Positions 1-7,982 of a stretch of DNA of 15,594 nt are shown piece after piece. The notes under the pieces are model-generated. The model saw only the letters and a list, made by a program, of their open reading frames with translations. It did not search any database and had not been told where the DNA came from. Position 1 is the stretch's first letter. Each line of letters begins with the position of its first letter. Source of the DNA: an uncultured Sphingobacteriia bacterium (GTDB lineage: Bacteria; Bacteroidota; Bacteroidia; Chitinophagales; Chitinophagaceae); contig CAMFKK010000017.1 in assembly GCA_945957225.1 (NCBI GenBank), forward strand, positions 1-15,594, written 5' to 3'. The position numbers and the translations under genes are program-made.

Positions 1-238
1 GAATTACGGTTTCATCAATATCACATACTGCAACAAGATTAACTCCCGTCACTTTTAAGGCTGCTTTTACATTGCTCCACCCCATACCATTTATACCAAT
101 AGCTCCAATATTTAATTGATCCGATGGCATGATGCTATTTTTGAAATAGGCGAATGCTTGATTATTAAAGGCGGAAGCAATTGCGGCACCACCCATAAGC
201 AGTGAAGACTGTTGAATGAATTTCTTGCGAGAGGTCAT
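1..238 (-). CDS. Gfo/Idh/MocA-family oxidoreductase with Tat-like leader (N-terminal part, cut by window edge)
   Basis: Translating the minus strand from the ATG at 238 gives 79 codons open to the left edge. The first 30 residues form a Tat-like leader: S-R-K-K-F-I-Q, then a small hydrophobic stretch ending near A-F-A. A Rossmann nucleotide-binding start follows (N-I-G-A-I-G-I-N-G-M-G, the GxGxxG loop), and then V-A-V-C-D-I-D, the second strand with an acidic end typical of NAD(P)-dependent Gfo/Idh/MocA enzymes. Known family members act on sugars, inositols or their derivatives, and many Bacteroidota have exported forms. Only the cofactor half is in the window, so the substrate cannot be inferred. 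The second arginine of the Tat pair is a lysine. The leader is preceded by a nested inverted repeat (244-307). Family call is firm; export route is inference. Confidence 0.85.
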   Translation of the reverse strand, partial: MTSRKKFIQQSSLLMGGAAIASAFNNQAFAYFKNSIMPSDQLNIGAIGINGMGWSNVKAALKVTGVNLVAVCDIDETVI

Positions 239-243
239 TGGAA

Positions 244-307
244 TTGACTTTAATGGTAAGAATTGTTAGCACTACAATTTACTAATTCTTCTTTGAACTA
301 AAGTCAA
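244..307. repeat. Nested inverted repeat in the gap between the PhnA-like gene and the oxidoreductase
   Basis: Two inverted repeats are nested. The outer arms are TTGACTTTA (244-252) and TAAAGTCAA (299-307), a perfect 9 bp match. The inner arms are AAGAATT (258-264) and AATTCTT (284-290), extendable by TAG/CTA after a two-base bulge. On the minus-strand transcript the fold would end five bases before the ATG at 238 and start about 20 bases after the PhnA-like stop. No T-run follows, so it is not a classical intrinsic terminator. It could be a leader hairpin, an operator or chance in AT-rich DNA. Confidence 0.4.
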
Positions 308-328
308 GTTTCAAAATAGGTTCCCTTC

Positions 329-913
329 TTAACTACCCTGTTTTCTAACGTATTTGGTCAGGATAACAATGGTTTGTCCTTCTATCTTACCCTCAATTTG
401 TTCCGTATTATTTTCTACCAAACGAATATTCTTGACCACTGTACCCATTTTTGCATTTAAAGTAGAGCCTTTTACATCAAGAGATTTTGTCAAGACTATG
501 GTATCTCCTTGGAGCAATTGGGTGCCGTTACTGTCTTTGTGTAAGTCTACAGTTGCATCGTTTTCATGATCACCAGTGGCTTTGGCCCAGACCAAATTTT
601 CATCTGTTAAATAAATCATATCTAACAAATCAGCTGCCCAACTTTCCTCCTTTAGTCTGTGCAACATACGCCATGCTACTACTTGCACCCCTGGAACTTC
701 GCTCCACATAGATTCATTTAAACATTTCCAGTGTTCTTGATTAAGGGCAATTTTTTTATCAATTTGGCTGAGACAGTTTGCACATACTGCTATGCAATTA
801 TCCTGACTAGTTTTGTCCTGGGGCGGCACTTCATAAACGCTTACAGATGCTGTAGAGGCACAGAGTTCACACTTGTTTTCACTTCTTTTTAAAATTTCCG
901 CTTCCAGTTTCAT
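329..913 (-). CDS. phnA: PhnA/YjdM-type zinc-ribbon protein
   Basis: The chosen start (ATG at 913) gives 194 residues beginning M-K-L-E-A-E-I-L-K-R-S, the usual opening of this family. A longer reading from 982 would add 23 atypical residues and overlap the glpD stop, so I reject it. Near the N-terminus is a zinc ribbon: C15-E-L-C18 and C44-A-N-C47. The C-terminal ~65 residues (from about D126, ending K-Y-V-R-K-Q-G-S) match the small beta-rich PhnA/YjdM domain, with L-Q-G-D-T-I-V-L-T-K and K-G-S-T-L-N-A-K. The middle section makes it longer than the 111-residue E. coli protein. Despite its name the family is not shown to hydrolyse phosphonates, and its role is unclear. It lies 61 bases downstream of glpD on the same strand and may be cotranscribed with it. 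Confidence 0.88.
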   Translation of the reverse strand: MKLEAEILKRSENKCELCASTASVSVYEVPPQDKTSQDNCIAVCANCLSQIDKKIALNQEHWKCLNESMWSEVPGVQVVAWRMLHRLKEESWAADLLDMIYLTDENLVWAKATGDHENDATVDLHKDSNGTQLLQGDTIVLTKSLDVKGSTLNAKMGTVVKNIRLVENNTEQIEGKIEGQTIVILTKYVRKQGS

Positions 914-974
914 ACTTAAAATTTGAGGCCGCAAGTTAATCAATATTTTTACCCTAGTCTTATTTAATTGTGCT

Positions 975-2612
975 TCACGCAAGTATATACTGCTTAGCCA
1001 ATTGCAAATATGCTCCCACTTGATAATTTACCCATGCTTCATCCCTTCCCAATTCTCTGGCCATGATTTCAGCAACAGGTCTTGCAATTTTTATGCTTTC
1101 TTTTGCGTCTAACAATAAGGCTCTTGTTCTTCTAGAAAGCATATCTTCCAGGGTTCTTGCCATTTCTTTTCTAACGGCCCAAATAACTTGAACTTCATGA
1201 ATCTTCAAACTTTCACTGATCCAACTAAGAGTATTGTCATCCATCATTTTAATCAAATCTTGGGCTTCTGATCCATAATAATAAAAGGGATTATTCCAAT
1301 CATTGTTTTTTATGGCACCGTGAATCTGCAAATCTTTGGTCATCGTTTTTCTTTTATGCCAGTTCAATGCATGCTCAATGCTATCTACCATGTCTTCTCC
1401 CATTTTTCTATAAGTAGTCCATTTACCTCCAATAATGGTAAACAAGCCTGAGGGCGATATTAAAATCTTATGCCCTCTAGAAATCTCCTTGGTTTTTTGT
1501 TTGCCCTGTTCTGGAGATGCCAATGGTCTAAGACCAGCAAAAACACTCAAAACATCGGCACGGCTTGGTTTTTTGTCTAAGTATAATCCAGCCGTGTCTA
1601 GAATAAAAGCGATTTCTTTTTCTAAAGCGATGGGTTCTAAGGAAGCCATATTTACTGGTGTATCGGTTGTACCAACTACCAATTTTCCATGCCAGGGAAC
1701 AGCAAAAAGCACCCTCCCATCACTGGTTTTGGGAATCATTAAAGCATCATTTGATGGATAGAATGATTTATCTAATACCAAATGCACACCTTGGCTCACA
1801 CTTAATGTTTTCCTATTGAATGGATTGTCCATTTTAAGAATATCGTCTGCAAAAACACCGGTTGCATTGACTATGGCTTTTGCTTGTACTTGATAAGTCT
1901 TTTCTGTCTCTAAATCTTTTAAAGTAACTCCAACAAGTTGCTGCTCATGGTTTTTTAATAAATTGACAACAGCACAATAATTAATAGCATAGCCACCATG
2001 ATCCCAAATTGTTTGTGCCAAATTAAGTGCCAGTCTAGCATCATCAAATTGACCATCGTGGTACAATACTGCTCCTACCAAATTTTTCTGATGAATACCT
2101 GTCATTAAAGCCATACCTGCATCCCTTGAAACAAAATGGGATGGACCTAAACTCATTTTACCAGATATCCAATCATAGCATTTTAATCCAACGGTATATT
2201 TTATGCGCTCCCAAAGAGAATAAATGGGTATGATAAATAATTGATCTTTGACCAAATGTGGGGCATTATAACAGAGTCTACCCCTTTCAATACTAGCTTC
2301 CCTTACCAAATTGATTTCACCTTTAGCCAAATATCGGACCCCTCCATGTACTAGCTTGGTGCTTCTACTAGAAGTTCCTTTGGCAAAATCTGACTGTTCT
2401 ACTAATAAAACTTGATAACCCCTTGTTGTAGCATCCAAAGCAATGCCCAAACCTGTGGCACCACCACCAATTACAAGCAAATCCCAGACATTACCATTTT
2501 TCGCTATTTCACTTAAACAATCGACCCTTTGCTCATTTACACCACTAATGTTCAAGTTTGCTGCTTTCATAGTATTTTGCAAATGTTCCAATAGAAACAA
2601 TCTATCAAACAT
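975..2612 (-). CDS. glpD: Aerobic glycerol-3-phosphate dehydrogenase (FAD-dependent)
   Basis: GlpD oxidises sn-glycerol 3-phosphate to dihydroxyacetone phosphate and passes electrons through FAD to the quinone pool at the inner membrane. The 545-residue product has the FAD dinucleotide fold at residues 44-72 (W-D-L-L-V-I-G-G-G-A-T-G-L-G, with acidic E72 ending the second strand). The family signature S-S-R-S-T-K-L-V-H-G-G is at 81-91. The C-terminal ~120 residues match the helical DAO_C domain that follows the oxidase fold in GlpD. The length is usual for the family. The start is uncertain: M1 at 2612 and M15 (M-K-A-A-N-L) at 2570 are both possible, and the FAD motif begins around residue 44 either way. 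No glycerol kinase or facilitator gene is adjacent; the PhnA-like gene follows on the same strand. The stop is TGA. Confidence 0.95.
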   Translation of the reverse strand: MFDRLFLLEHLQNTMKAANLNISGVNEQRVDCLSEIAKNGNVWDLLVIGGGATGLGIALDATTRGYQVLLVEQSDFAKGTSSRSTKLVHGGVRYLAKGEINLVREASIERGRLCYNAPHLVKDQLFIIPIYSLWERIKYTVGLKCYDWISGKMSLGPSHFVSRDAGMALMTGIHQKNLVGAVLYHDGQFDDARLALNLAQTIWDHGGYAINYCAVVNLLKNHEQQLVGVTLKDLETEKTYQVQAKAIVNATGVFADDILKMDNPFNRKTLSVSQGVHLVLDKSFYPSNDALMIPKTSDGRVLFAVPWHGKLVVGTTDTPVNMASLEPIALEKEIAFILDTAGLYLDKKPSRADVLSVFAGLRPLASPEQGKQKTKEISRGHKILISPSGLFTIIGGKWTTYRKMGEDMVDSIEHALNWHKRKTMTKDLQIHGAIKNNDWNNPFYYYGSEAQDLIKMMDDNTLSWISESLKIHEVQVIWAVRKEMARTLEDMLSRRTRALLLDAKESIKIARPVAEIMARELGRDEAWVNYQVGAYLQLAKQYILA

Positions 2613-2739
2613 TTTAATCTATATGAAAATAATTAAAATTATTAGAGAATAGGTTAATATGGAAGAAATTGTAAAAGCAAAAAAAGGATAATTAAGATTT
2701 GCAAAAAGTAAAATTATCTGATTTTGAAATTGCCATAAT
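2613..2739. promoter_or_regulatory. Divergent intergenic region between glpD and the histidine kinase
   Basis: These 127 very AT-rich bases separate two divergently transcribed genes and must hold at least part of both promoters. I looked for the Bacteroidota TAnnTTTG -7 element on both strands. The nearest matches (a TA-3nt-TTTG on the plus strand near 2693-2701, and TACTTTTTG on the minus strand) carry one extra base, so I do not call a specific promoter. Confidence 0.4.
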
Positions 2740-4677
2740 ATGAATACTACTTCAACGAAAAAGAATCTGATGAAGATTTTCTTTATTGGGTGCTTACTAT
2801 TCTATCCTTATTTTAATGCAACCGCACAGAAAGATAGTTTGCAATTATTGTTGAATTCAATAGACAATAATAATCCTGAAATTCGCTCTTCAACAATCAA
2901 TAAAATTTATGAGTTGGCCAAAGTTCAGGACAACGAGGGATTAATGGATTTTTTTAAGCAATCCTTGGTTCATGCTGCCAAGTCAAATATTGCCCCCAAC
3001 CTCTTAGATGAAATGCTCTTTAACTTTTCTGAACAAGCTAAGTCAAAGCAACTTGAGCAGCCATTTATCATCATGCTTTTGACTTTGGAGAATAATTCAA
3101 ATTTTTCAAACTCAGAGTATCAATTACAATTACAATATTATTATTCAAGCTATTTATATCTTTTAAAAGAATACTACTACTCAGAAAAATATTGCAATTT
3201 ATACCTCAAAAATTTTAGTAAATACCCACAATCTGAGGAACGGACAAAACAAGTTTTAAACATGATGACTGTTTCTGCTTTAATTGATCAGGGACAAAAC
3301 AAAATAGAACAAGCTATTGAAAAATTTCAAAACACACTAGATAGTGCAAGGGCAAAAAAACAAGACGCTTGGGTAGGGATTACTTCTGGAAACCTAGCTT
3401 ACTGTTTGTATTTGGGTAAGAGGTATGAAGAAGCTATACCATTATTAGAAAAAGATATCTTGTTAAGCTTACAAACATTTCAGCTGGGCAGTGCCATTAA
3501 TTCAGAAATTGTTCTAGCAGAAATCTTTTATGTAAAGAAAGATAATCAAAAAGCTTTTCTATTTGCAGATAGTGCAAAAAAGCAATTGGCTTTATTAACA
3601 TCTATTAATCCCAATAACTTCAGGAATTATATGATTGAGCGTTTTGAAGTTGCTAAAATATTAGGGAAGATCTATTTTGAAAATGGTGATTTAGTAAAAT
3701 CTAATGAATTTCTTTACCAATCAATTATGCTAGAGGATTCTCTAAAAAAATCCAACAATGCCGGGTCGTTAAAAGCTGTTTTACAAGATATTCAGTTTGA
3801 CAAGCAAATGAATGAGATTAATGAACTGAATAGCAAAATCAAGGAAAAAGAATTACAACTCAAACAAATATTCCTAATAGCCATCATACTTATTCTTACA
3901 TTAATAGCAATTCTGGTTTTGGTCAGAAAGATCTCAAAGGCTAATAAAAGTTTGAATGAAAAAAATGCTATCATTAATATCCAGAATCACTCATTAGAAA
4001 AAATCAATGCAGATAAAGATCGTCTATTTTCTATTATCAGTCATGATCTCAGAGGTCCTGTTTCTACCATACAGGCATTAATGAAAGCATTTTCGGAAAA
4101 AAGAATTCCATTACATGATTTTGAAACCCTACTTCCTGGAATAGTTAAGAATACCAATAACCTGAATAATACTTTGGACAATTTACTTACCTGGTCTATG
4201 TCTAAAAATGGTATTCAACTTGCCCCAGAACAGATCAAAATTAACCAAAGCATCCAACAATGCTTGGCCCTATTTGAAGAGCAATTGAGTGTAAAAAAAA
4301 TAACGGCTAAAAACAATTGTCCAGATTTTGAAGTGTTTGCAGACAAGAATCATTTAGACGTGATTTTAAGAAATTTGATAAGCAATGCTATCAAGTTTTC
4401 TCAAGTTAATGGTTCTATAGAAATAGATGGATTTGATCATGGTGATAAAATTGAATTGCGAATAATGGACCATGGTGTGGGAATACCAGTGGACCAATTA
4501 AAGAAAGTAAATAACAATGAAGTCTTTAAAAGTGCTACTGGCACTTCTGGAGAAAAAGGTAGTGGACTTGGCCTTCAATTAGTTAGAGAGTTTGTTGAAA
4601 AAAATGGGGGTAAATTTTATATTGAGAGTAAAGAAAACCAAGGAACCACCATGTGCTTTACTATTCCAAAATTTTAA
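2740..4677 (+). CDS. Orphan sensor histidine kinase with secreted TPR-like sensor domain
   Basis: This 645-residue membrane kinase starts with a signal peptide (hydrophobic core about 12-27, likely cleavage after T-A-Q at 30). A helical region with TPR-like repeats follows (clear around 212-245 and 303-338), then a short coiled coil (about 345-375), one transmembrane helix (about 376-396), a second linker helix, and the kinase core. The H box is I-S-H435-D-L-R-G-P; H435 is the predicted phosphorylation site. ATP-binding motifs are N549 in N-L-I-S-N-A-I-K-F, G1 D577-H-G-V-G, and G2 G-S-G-L-G-L at 607-612. All key residues are present, so it should be active. No response regulator is adjacent and there is no fused receiver domain, so its partner lies elsewhere. 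A start at 2770 (M-K-I-F-F-I) would also give a signal peptide. The ligand is unknown. Confidence 0.93.
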   Translation: MNTTSTKKNLMKIFFIGCLLFYPYFNATAQKDSLQLLLNSIDNNNPEIRSSTINKIYELAKVQDNEGLMDFFKQSLVHAAKSNIAPNLLDEMLFNFSEQAKSKQLEQPFIIMLLTLENNSNFSNSEYQLQLQYYYSSYLYLLKEYYYSEKYCNLYLKNFSKYPQSEERTKQVLNMMTVSALIDQGQNKIEQAIEKFQNTLDSARAKKQDAWVGITSGNLAYCLYLGKRYEEAIPLLEKDILLSLQTFQLGSAINSEIVLAEIFYVKKDNQKAFLFADSAKKQLALLTSINPNNFRNYMIERFEVAKILGKIYFENGDLVKSNEFLYQSIMLEDSLKKSNNAGSLKAVLQDIQFDKQMNEINELNSKIKEKELQLKQIFLIAIILILTLIAILVLVRKISKANKSLNEKNAIINIQNHSLEKINADKDRLFSIISHDLRGPVSTIQALMKAFSEKRIPLHDFETLLPGIVKNTNNLNNTLDNLLTWSMSKNGIQLAPEQIKINQSIQQCLALFEEQLSVKKITAKNNCPDFEVFADKNHLDVILRNLISNAIKFSQVNGSIEIDGFDHGDKIELRIMDHGVGIPVDQLKKVNNNEVFKSATGTSGEKGSGLGLQLVREFVEKNGGKFYIESKENQGTTMCFTIPKF

Positions 4678-4687
4678 TGCCCAATTT

Positions 4688-6043
4688 TTAAGTCTCATTA
4701 ATAACTGACAAAAACTCCTTGTACCAATTGCCAGACATTTTAATGGTTCTTTTTTGTGTCATAAAATCTACATGAACCAAACCAAAGCGCGGGTTAAAAC
4801 CTTCGGCCCATTCAAAATTATCCATCAAAGTCCAAACAAACTATCCGTTTACAGGAATGCCTTCTTGTTGTGCTATCCTAACTTGAGCAATATGATTTTT
4901 CAAGTATGCTGTTCTTTCCATATCATTTACTTGATGATCAATCATTTGATCTTCAAAAGCTGCTCCATTTTCAGTAACAATAATTTCTTTGATTTGGGTA
5001 TAAGAACCGTATCGCTGAAGCGCGTTTAAAATACAAGGGGGATAGACTTCCCAATTCATTAATGTACTAGGAACATTTCTTTTATCCGCTTTTATGATTT
5101 TAGCCTGCAAAAATGGAATTAGATAGGAATGAGCAATTTTTTCTCTGGTATAATTTTGCAATCCTATAAAATCCATTTGGAATACCAGGTTCTTTTCGTC
5201 TTCCTGCTTCATGAATTTCTCTATCCTATGGAGTAGTTTTAGCTCTTTGGAAGGATATCCTAAACCCAATAATGGCTCAAGAAATAGTCTATTTAATAAT
5301 GCATCTATTTTAACTGCCGCTCTTTGGTCTTTAGAACTATTTGCATTAAATGGTTCAATATGTGAATAGGAAAAAGTGGTGCCTACTTTCAAATTTGATT
5401 GAAATGATTTTAAAATGCGTCCTCCTTCACTTTGGCAAAGTGCAGCATGGTGTGCAGCAGCTAAAAAACTATTTAGCCCTCTCTTTCCTGGAGCGTGCAC
5501 TCCTAAAAAATATCCTGCTCCAGTAAAAACCATTGGTTCGTTTAAAACCATCCAATGCTTCACTTTTGATCCAAAATGCTTGACACAGGTTTCTACAAAA
5601 TAGCTGAACCAATGAATAATATCTCTATTGGCCCAACCACCTTTCACTTGTAAGCATTGCGGAAGATCCCAATGATACAGGGTAATCCATGGTTCAATAC
5701 CCAATTCTATACAAAAATCTATGACTCTATGATAGTAGTCAATCCCTGATTGGTTAACTTGTCCAATTCCCAATGGAAGAATTCTGGACCAAGCAATAGA
5801 AAACCTGTAATTAGGAATATGCAACCTCTTAATTAAGGTAAGGTCACTGGTATATCTATGGTAAAAATCACAGGCTATTTCACCTGTATGCTTATTTTGT
5901 ATCTTACCTTTTTTTTGAACAAACTCATCCCAAATTGAAGCACTTTTTCCATACTTATCATGGGCACCTTCAATTTGATAAGCCGCTGTGGACACACCCC
6001 AATGAAAACCTGGGCCAAATTCCTTTGCTGAAATATTCATCAT
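4688..6043 (-). pseudogene. GH1 beta-glucosidase interrupted by one in-frame amber codon
   Basis: The intact family enzyme is a cytoplasmic retaining beta-glycosidase that releases glucose or similar sugars from beta-glycosides. Residues 1-400 are a good GH1 sequence: F-H-W-G-V-S-T-A-A-Y-Q-I-E-G-A, catalytic acid/base E169 in L-N-E-P, and nucleophile E358 in V-T-E-N-G. Codon 401 is TAG (plus-strand 4841-4843), directly after G-I-P-V-N-G. Without any frame change the reading then continues F-V-W-T-L-M-D-N-F-E-W-A-E-G, R-F-G-L-V-H-V-D-F, T-Q-K-R-T and N-W-Y-K-E-F-L to a TAA at 4688-4690. Total length with the stop read as an amino acid is 451, normal for GH1, and tyrosine is the usual residue at 401. 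The lost segment carries glycone-subsite residues and the last barrel strand, so the 400-residue product is probably inactive. There is no signal peptide. It is last in a three-gene operon, two bases after the glycosyltransferase stop. Confidence 0.92.
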
Positions 6044-6045
6044 AA

Positions 6046-7134
6046 TTATTGGGTAAGTTGCCTGAGAATATTCCCAAAACTCCGATGCTTAAATTGTTTC
6101 CATGTATTGATGCCCTTACCAAGAACTTTAGCTTCTAAAATAGGTTTTTGATAGTTCTCCTTAATTAACTGATTGATAATTTGCTCGGTAGTATCAGGGA
6201 ATACAACTGTAATTTTCTTTTCGAGTCTTATCCATTGTTCAATCAATCCCAGATGTTTATGTTTTAATGATTTAATCACCGGTACCCCCATTTCTTTAAG
6301 AGCAGCTGCATTGCATTGTTGCTCATATTGCCCCTTCATTGGAATCACCATTAGTTTTTTATGTAGGAACAATGCTTCAGCAGGGGTTTCAAACCCGGCA
6401 CCACAAAGAATACCCGTACTGCTGACAAGACTTTCCACAAATTTTTCATTATTGATGGGTTGTATACTTACATTTTTAACCTTGTATTCCTTTTTAGTAT
6501 GCTTACTAAATACCTGCCATTTTACTAGTGGTATTTGCGCCAATACTTTCAAGATTCTTTCATCACTGTAAGCTGGTAAGTATACCGTATAATGACCAGC
6601 ATCAATTGGTTTTGCGGTTCTAATTTGTGACCTTATGACTGGAGTGTATATCTGTTTATCATATTGTTTAAAATGAAAACCATAAGAAACGTCAACAGGA
6701 GCATAATTATTGAGCACTGCTTTGCCTACCAGATCAGTTTTTTTAGGCTTTGGCGATTTCTTATTGATGACCGCGGACTGATGGCTTAAACCAATACAGG
6801 TTTTGTGTTTCAATTTGCAAGCCCAAGAACTAACAGGTTCAAAATCACTGATCACCATATCATAATCTTCTACAGGTAAGGATTGAATTTCTTGGTATAA
6901 CCTTTTTAGATTGCTTTTCCTATAAGTATCCATTAGGTCAATACCACCTTTTTTCCCAAATATGAAACTTAACCCTTTGAATTTGTATTTGATTTCATAA
7001 GGCAGATCAACATCGGACTGAATTCCACTGATTAAAATATCAACCTCTGCCCTTTTAAGTAAATATGGTATAATATCTCTTGCCCTACTTACATGACCGT
7101 TACCTGTTCCTTGAATTGCATATAAGATTTTCAT
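6046..7134 (-). CDS. MurG/GT28-like glycosyltransferase family protein
   Basis: The product is about 362 residues with the two-domain layout of GT-B glycosyltransferases. The N-terminus M-K-I-L-Y-A-I-Q-G-T-G-N-G-H-V-S-R-A has the G-x-G-H-x-x-R loop seen in MurG- and MGDG-synthase-like enzymes. The C-terminal domain has G-A-G-F-E-T-P-A-E-A-L followed by P-M-K-G-Q-Y-E-Q-Q-C-N-A, the usual GT28-type nucleotide-sugar site. I chose the ATG at 7134, which shares one base with the upstream TGA (TGATG); a GTG at 7137 is the alternative. It sits between an LpxH-like phosphoesterase and a GH1 gene, with spacing that implies translational coupling. Donor and acceptor are not visible. A lipid-linked or surface glycan acceptor is an inference from the neighbouring gene. 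No signal peptide or membrane span is seen. Confidence 0.82.
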   Translation of the reverse strand: MKILYAIQGTGNGHVSRARDIIPYLLKRAEVDILISGIQSDVDLPYEIKYKFKGLSFIFGKKGGIDLMDTYRKSNLKRLYQEIQSLPVEDYDMVISDFEPVSSWACKLKHKTCIGLSHQSAVINKKSPKPKKTDLVGKAVLNNYAPVDVSYGFHFKQYDKQIYTPVIRSQIRTAKPIDAGHYTVYLPAYSDERILKVLAQIPLVKWQVFSKHTKKEYKVKNVSIQPINNEKFVESLVSSTGILCGAGFETPAEALFLHKKLMVIPMKGQYEQQCNAAALKEMGVPVIKSLKHKHLGLIEQWIRLEKKITVVFPDTTEQIINQLIKENYQKPILEAKVLGKGINTWKQFKHRSFGNILRQLTQ

Positions 7135-7982
7135 CACTGTTTCATTAAATTGAATTCTTCTAACAAGCTATCAAATAGCTGTTGGTTATCCGGCTCTTCT
7201 TCTTCAGTTTCGGTTTCCCGCTTCCACTGTTCATGATTAAACCTATATATGGTCCATGCCCCATTGACATATTCAAGAGAAGTAAGATTCTCAATCCAAT
7301 CACCACTATTGAGATACATAATTTCACCTTCATGGTTTTCTATTTTCCTCATTTCAGGCTGGTGAATATGACCACAAACCACATATTTATATTGATTACT
7401 AATACCAATATCAGCAGCGGTTTCTTCAAAACTGTTGATAAATTTTACAGCTGATTTGACGCTGTTTTTGATCTTTTTTGATAAGGAAATCTTGCCTTTG
7501 CCAAAAACGTTTTCAGATATAAAATTCACCAACCTATTAATCAGGATTAAAGTATCATAACCAACAGCTCCCAATTTGGCTAACCATTTGCTATGTTGCA
7601 TGGTTACGTCAAATACATCACCATGAAAAAACCATGCTTTACCATCATTAGGTAAATCCAACACTACCTTATTTACTATTCTTAAGGATCCCAGCTGCCA
7701 ACCTGTAAACTTTCTCAACATTTCATCATGATTGCCAGGAATATAATGAATCTTAACACCCTTGCTCATCCAGTGCATCAGGTGCTTAACTACTTTCATG
7801 TGAGACTTGGGCCAATACCTTTTACTAAATTGCCAAATATCAATAATATCACCGTTTAAAATAACAACTTTGGGCTTTACTGATTTTAGATAATAGAGTA
7901 GTTCCTTTGCATGACACCCATATGTGCCAAGATGTATGTCTGATAGGACAAGTATATCAAGCTTCCTTCTTTTCTGGTCCAT
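7134..7982 (-). CDS. LpxH-like calcineurin-type metallophosphoesterase (UDP-2,3-diacylglucosamine diphosphatase family)
   Basis: All five metallophosphoesterase motifs are present in 282 residues: S-D15-I-H17, G-D45-I-I-D-I-W, G-N84-H85-D86, H120-G-D122 and G-H205-I-H207-Q-P. These bind a two-metal centre. The spacing and the D-I-I-D-I-W version of motif II resemble the LpxH/YbbF group, which cleaves UDP-2,3-diacylglucosamine to lipid X in lipid A synthesis. At 282 residues it is longer than E. coli LpxH (~240), with an insert between motifs IV and V, so it may be a paralogue with another substrate and I give no symbol. It is the first gene of the operon with the glycosyltransferase (TGATG overlap) and the GH1 gene. 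That context fits a glycolipid or envelope role but does not prove it. The C-terminus is acidic (E-T-E-E-E-E). Confidence 0.85.
   Translation of the reverse strand: MDQKRRKLDILVLSDIHLGTYGCHAKELLYYLKSVKPKVVILNGDIIDIWQFSKRYWPKSHMKVVKHLMHWMSKGVKIHYIPGNHDEMLRKFTGWQLGSLRIVNKVVLDLPNDGKAWFFHGDVFDVTMQHSKWLAKLGAVGYDTLILINRLVNFISENVFGKGKISLSKKIKNSVKSAVKFINSFEETAADIGISNQYKYVVCGHIHQPEMRKIENHEGEIMYLNSGDWIENLTSLEYVNGAWTIYRFNHEQWKRETETEEEEPDNQQLFDSLLEEFNLMKQ

Noticed and set aside
914..982. Longer N-terminus for the PhnA-like protein from an ATG at 982
   Set aside because: The 23 added residues do not look like the family, overlap the glpD stop, and the internal M-K-L-E-A-E-I-L-K-R is the normal family start.
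1435..1761. Plus-strand 108-codon frame inside glpD
   Set aside because: Antisense to well-conserved glpD sequence, with no leader or motif of its own.
4678..4687. Terminator between the histidine kinase and the GH1 remnant
   Set aside because: Only 10 bases separate the kinase stop from the ancestral GH1 stop, and the surrounding AT-only pairing is too weak to call.
4841..4843. Frameshift as the cause of the GH1 interruption
   Set aside because: Reading continues in the same frame on both sides of the TAG with matching family sequence, so it is a nonsense codon and not an insertion or deletion.
4754..5029. Plus-strand reading frame of 91 codons opposite the GH1 C-terminus
   Set aside because: It lies antisense to GH1 codons whose translation matches the family; its own product has no recognisable features. 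It is a shadow.
6173..6571. Plus-strand 132-codon frame inside the glycosyltransferase
   Set aside because: Antisense shadow; the minus-strand translation explains the region fully.
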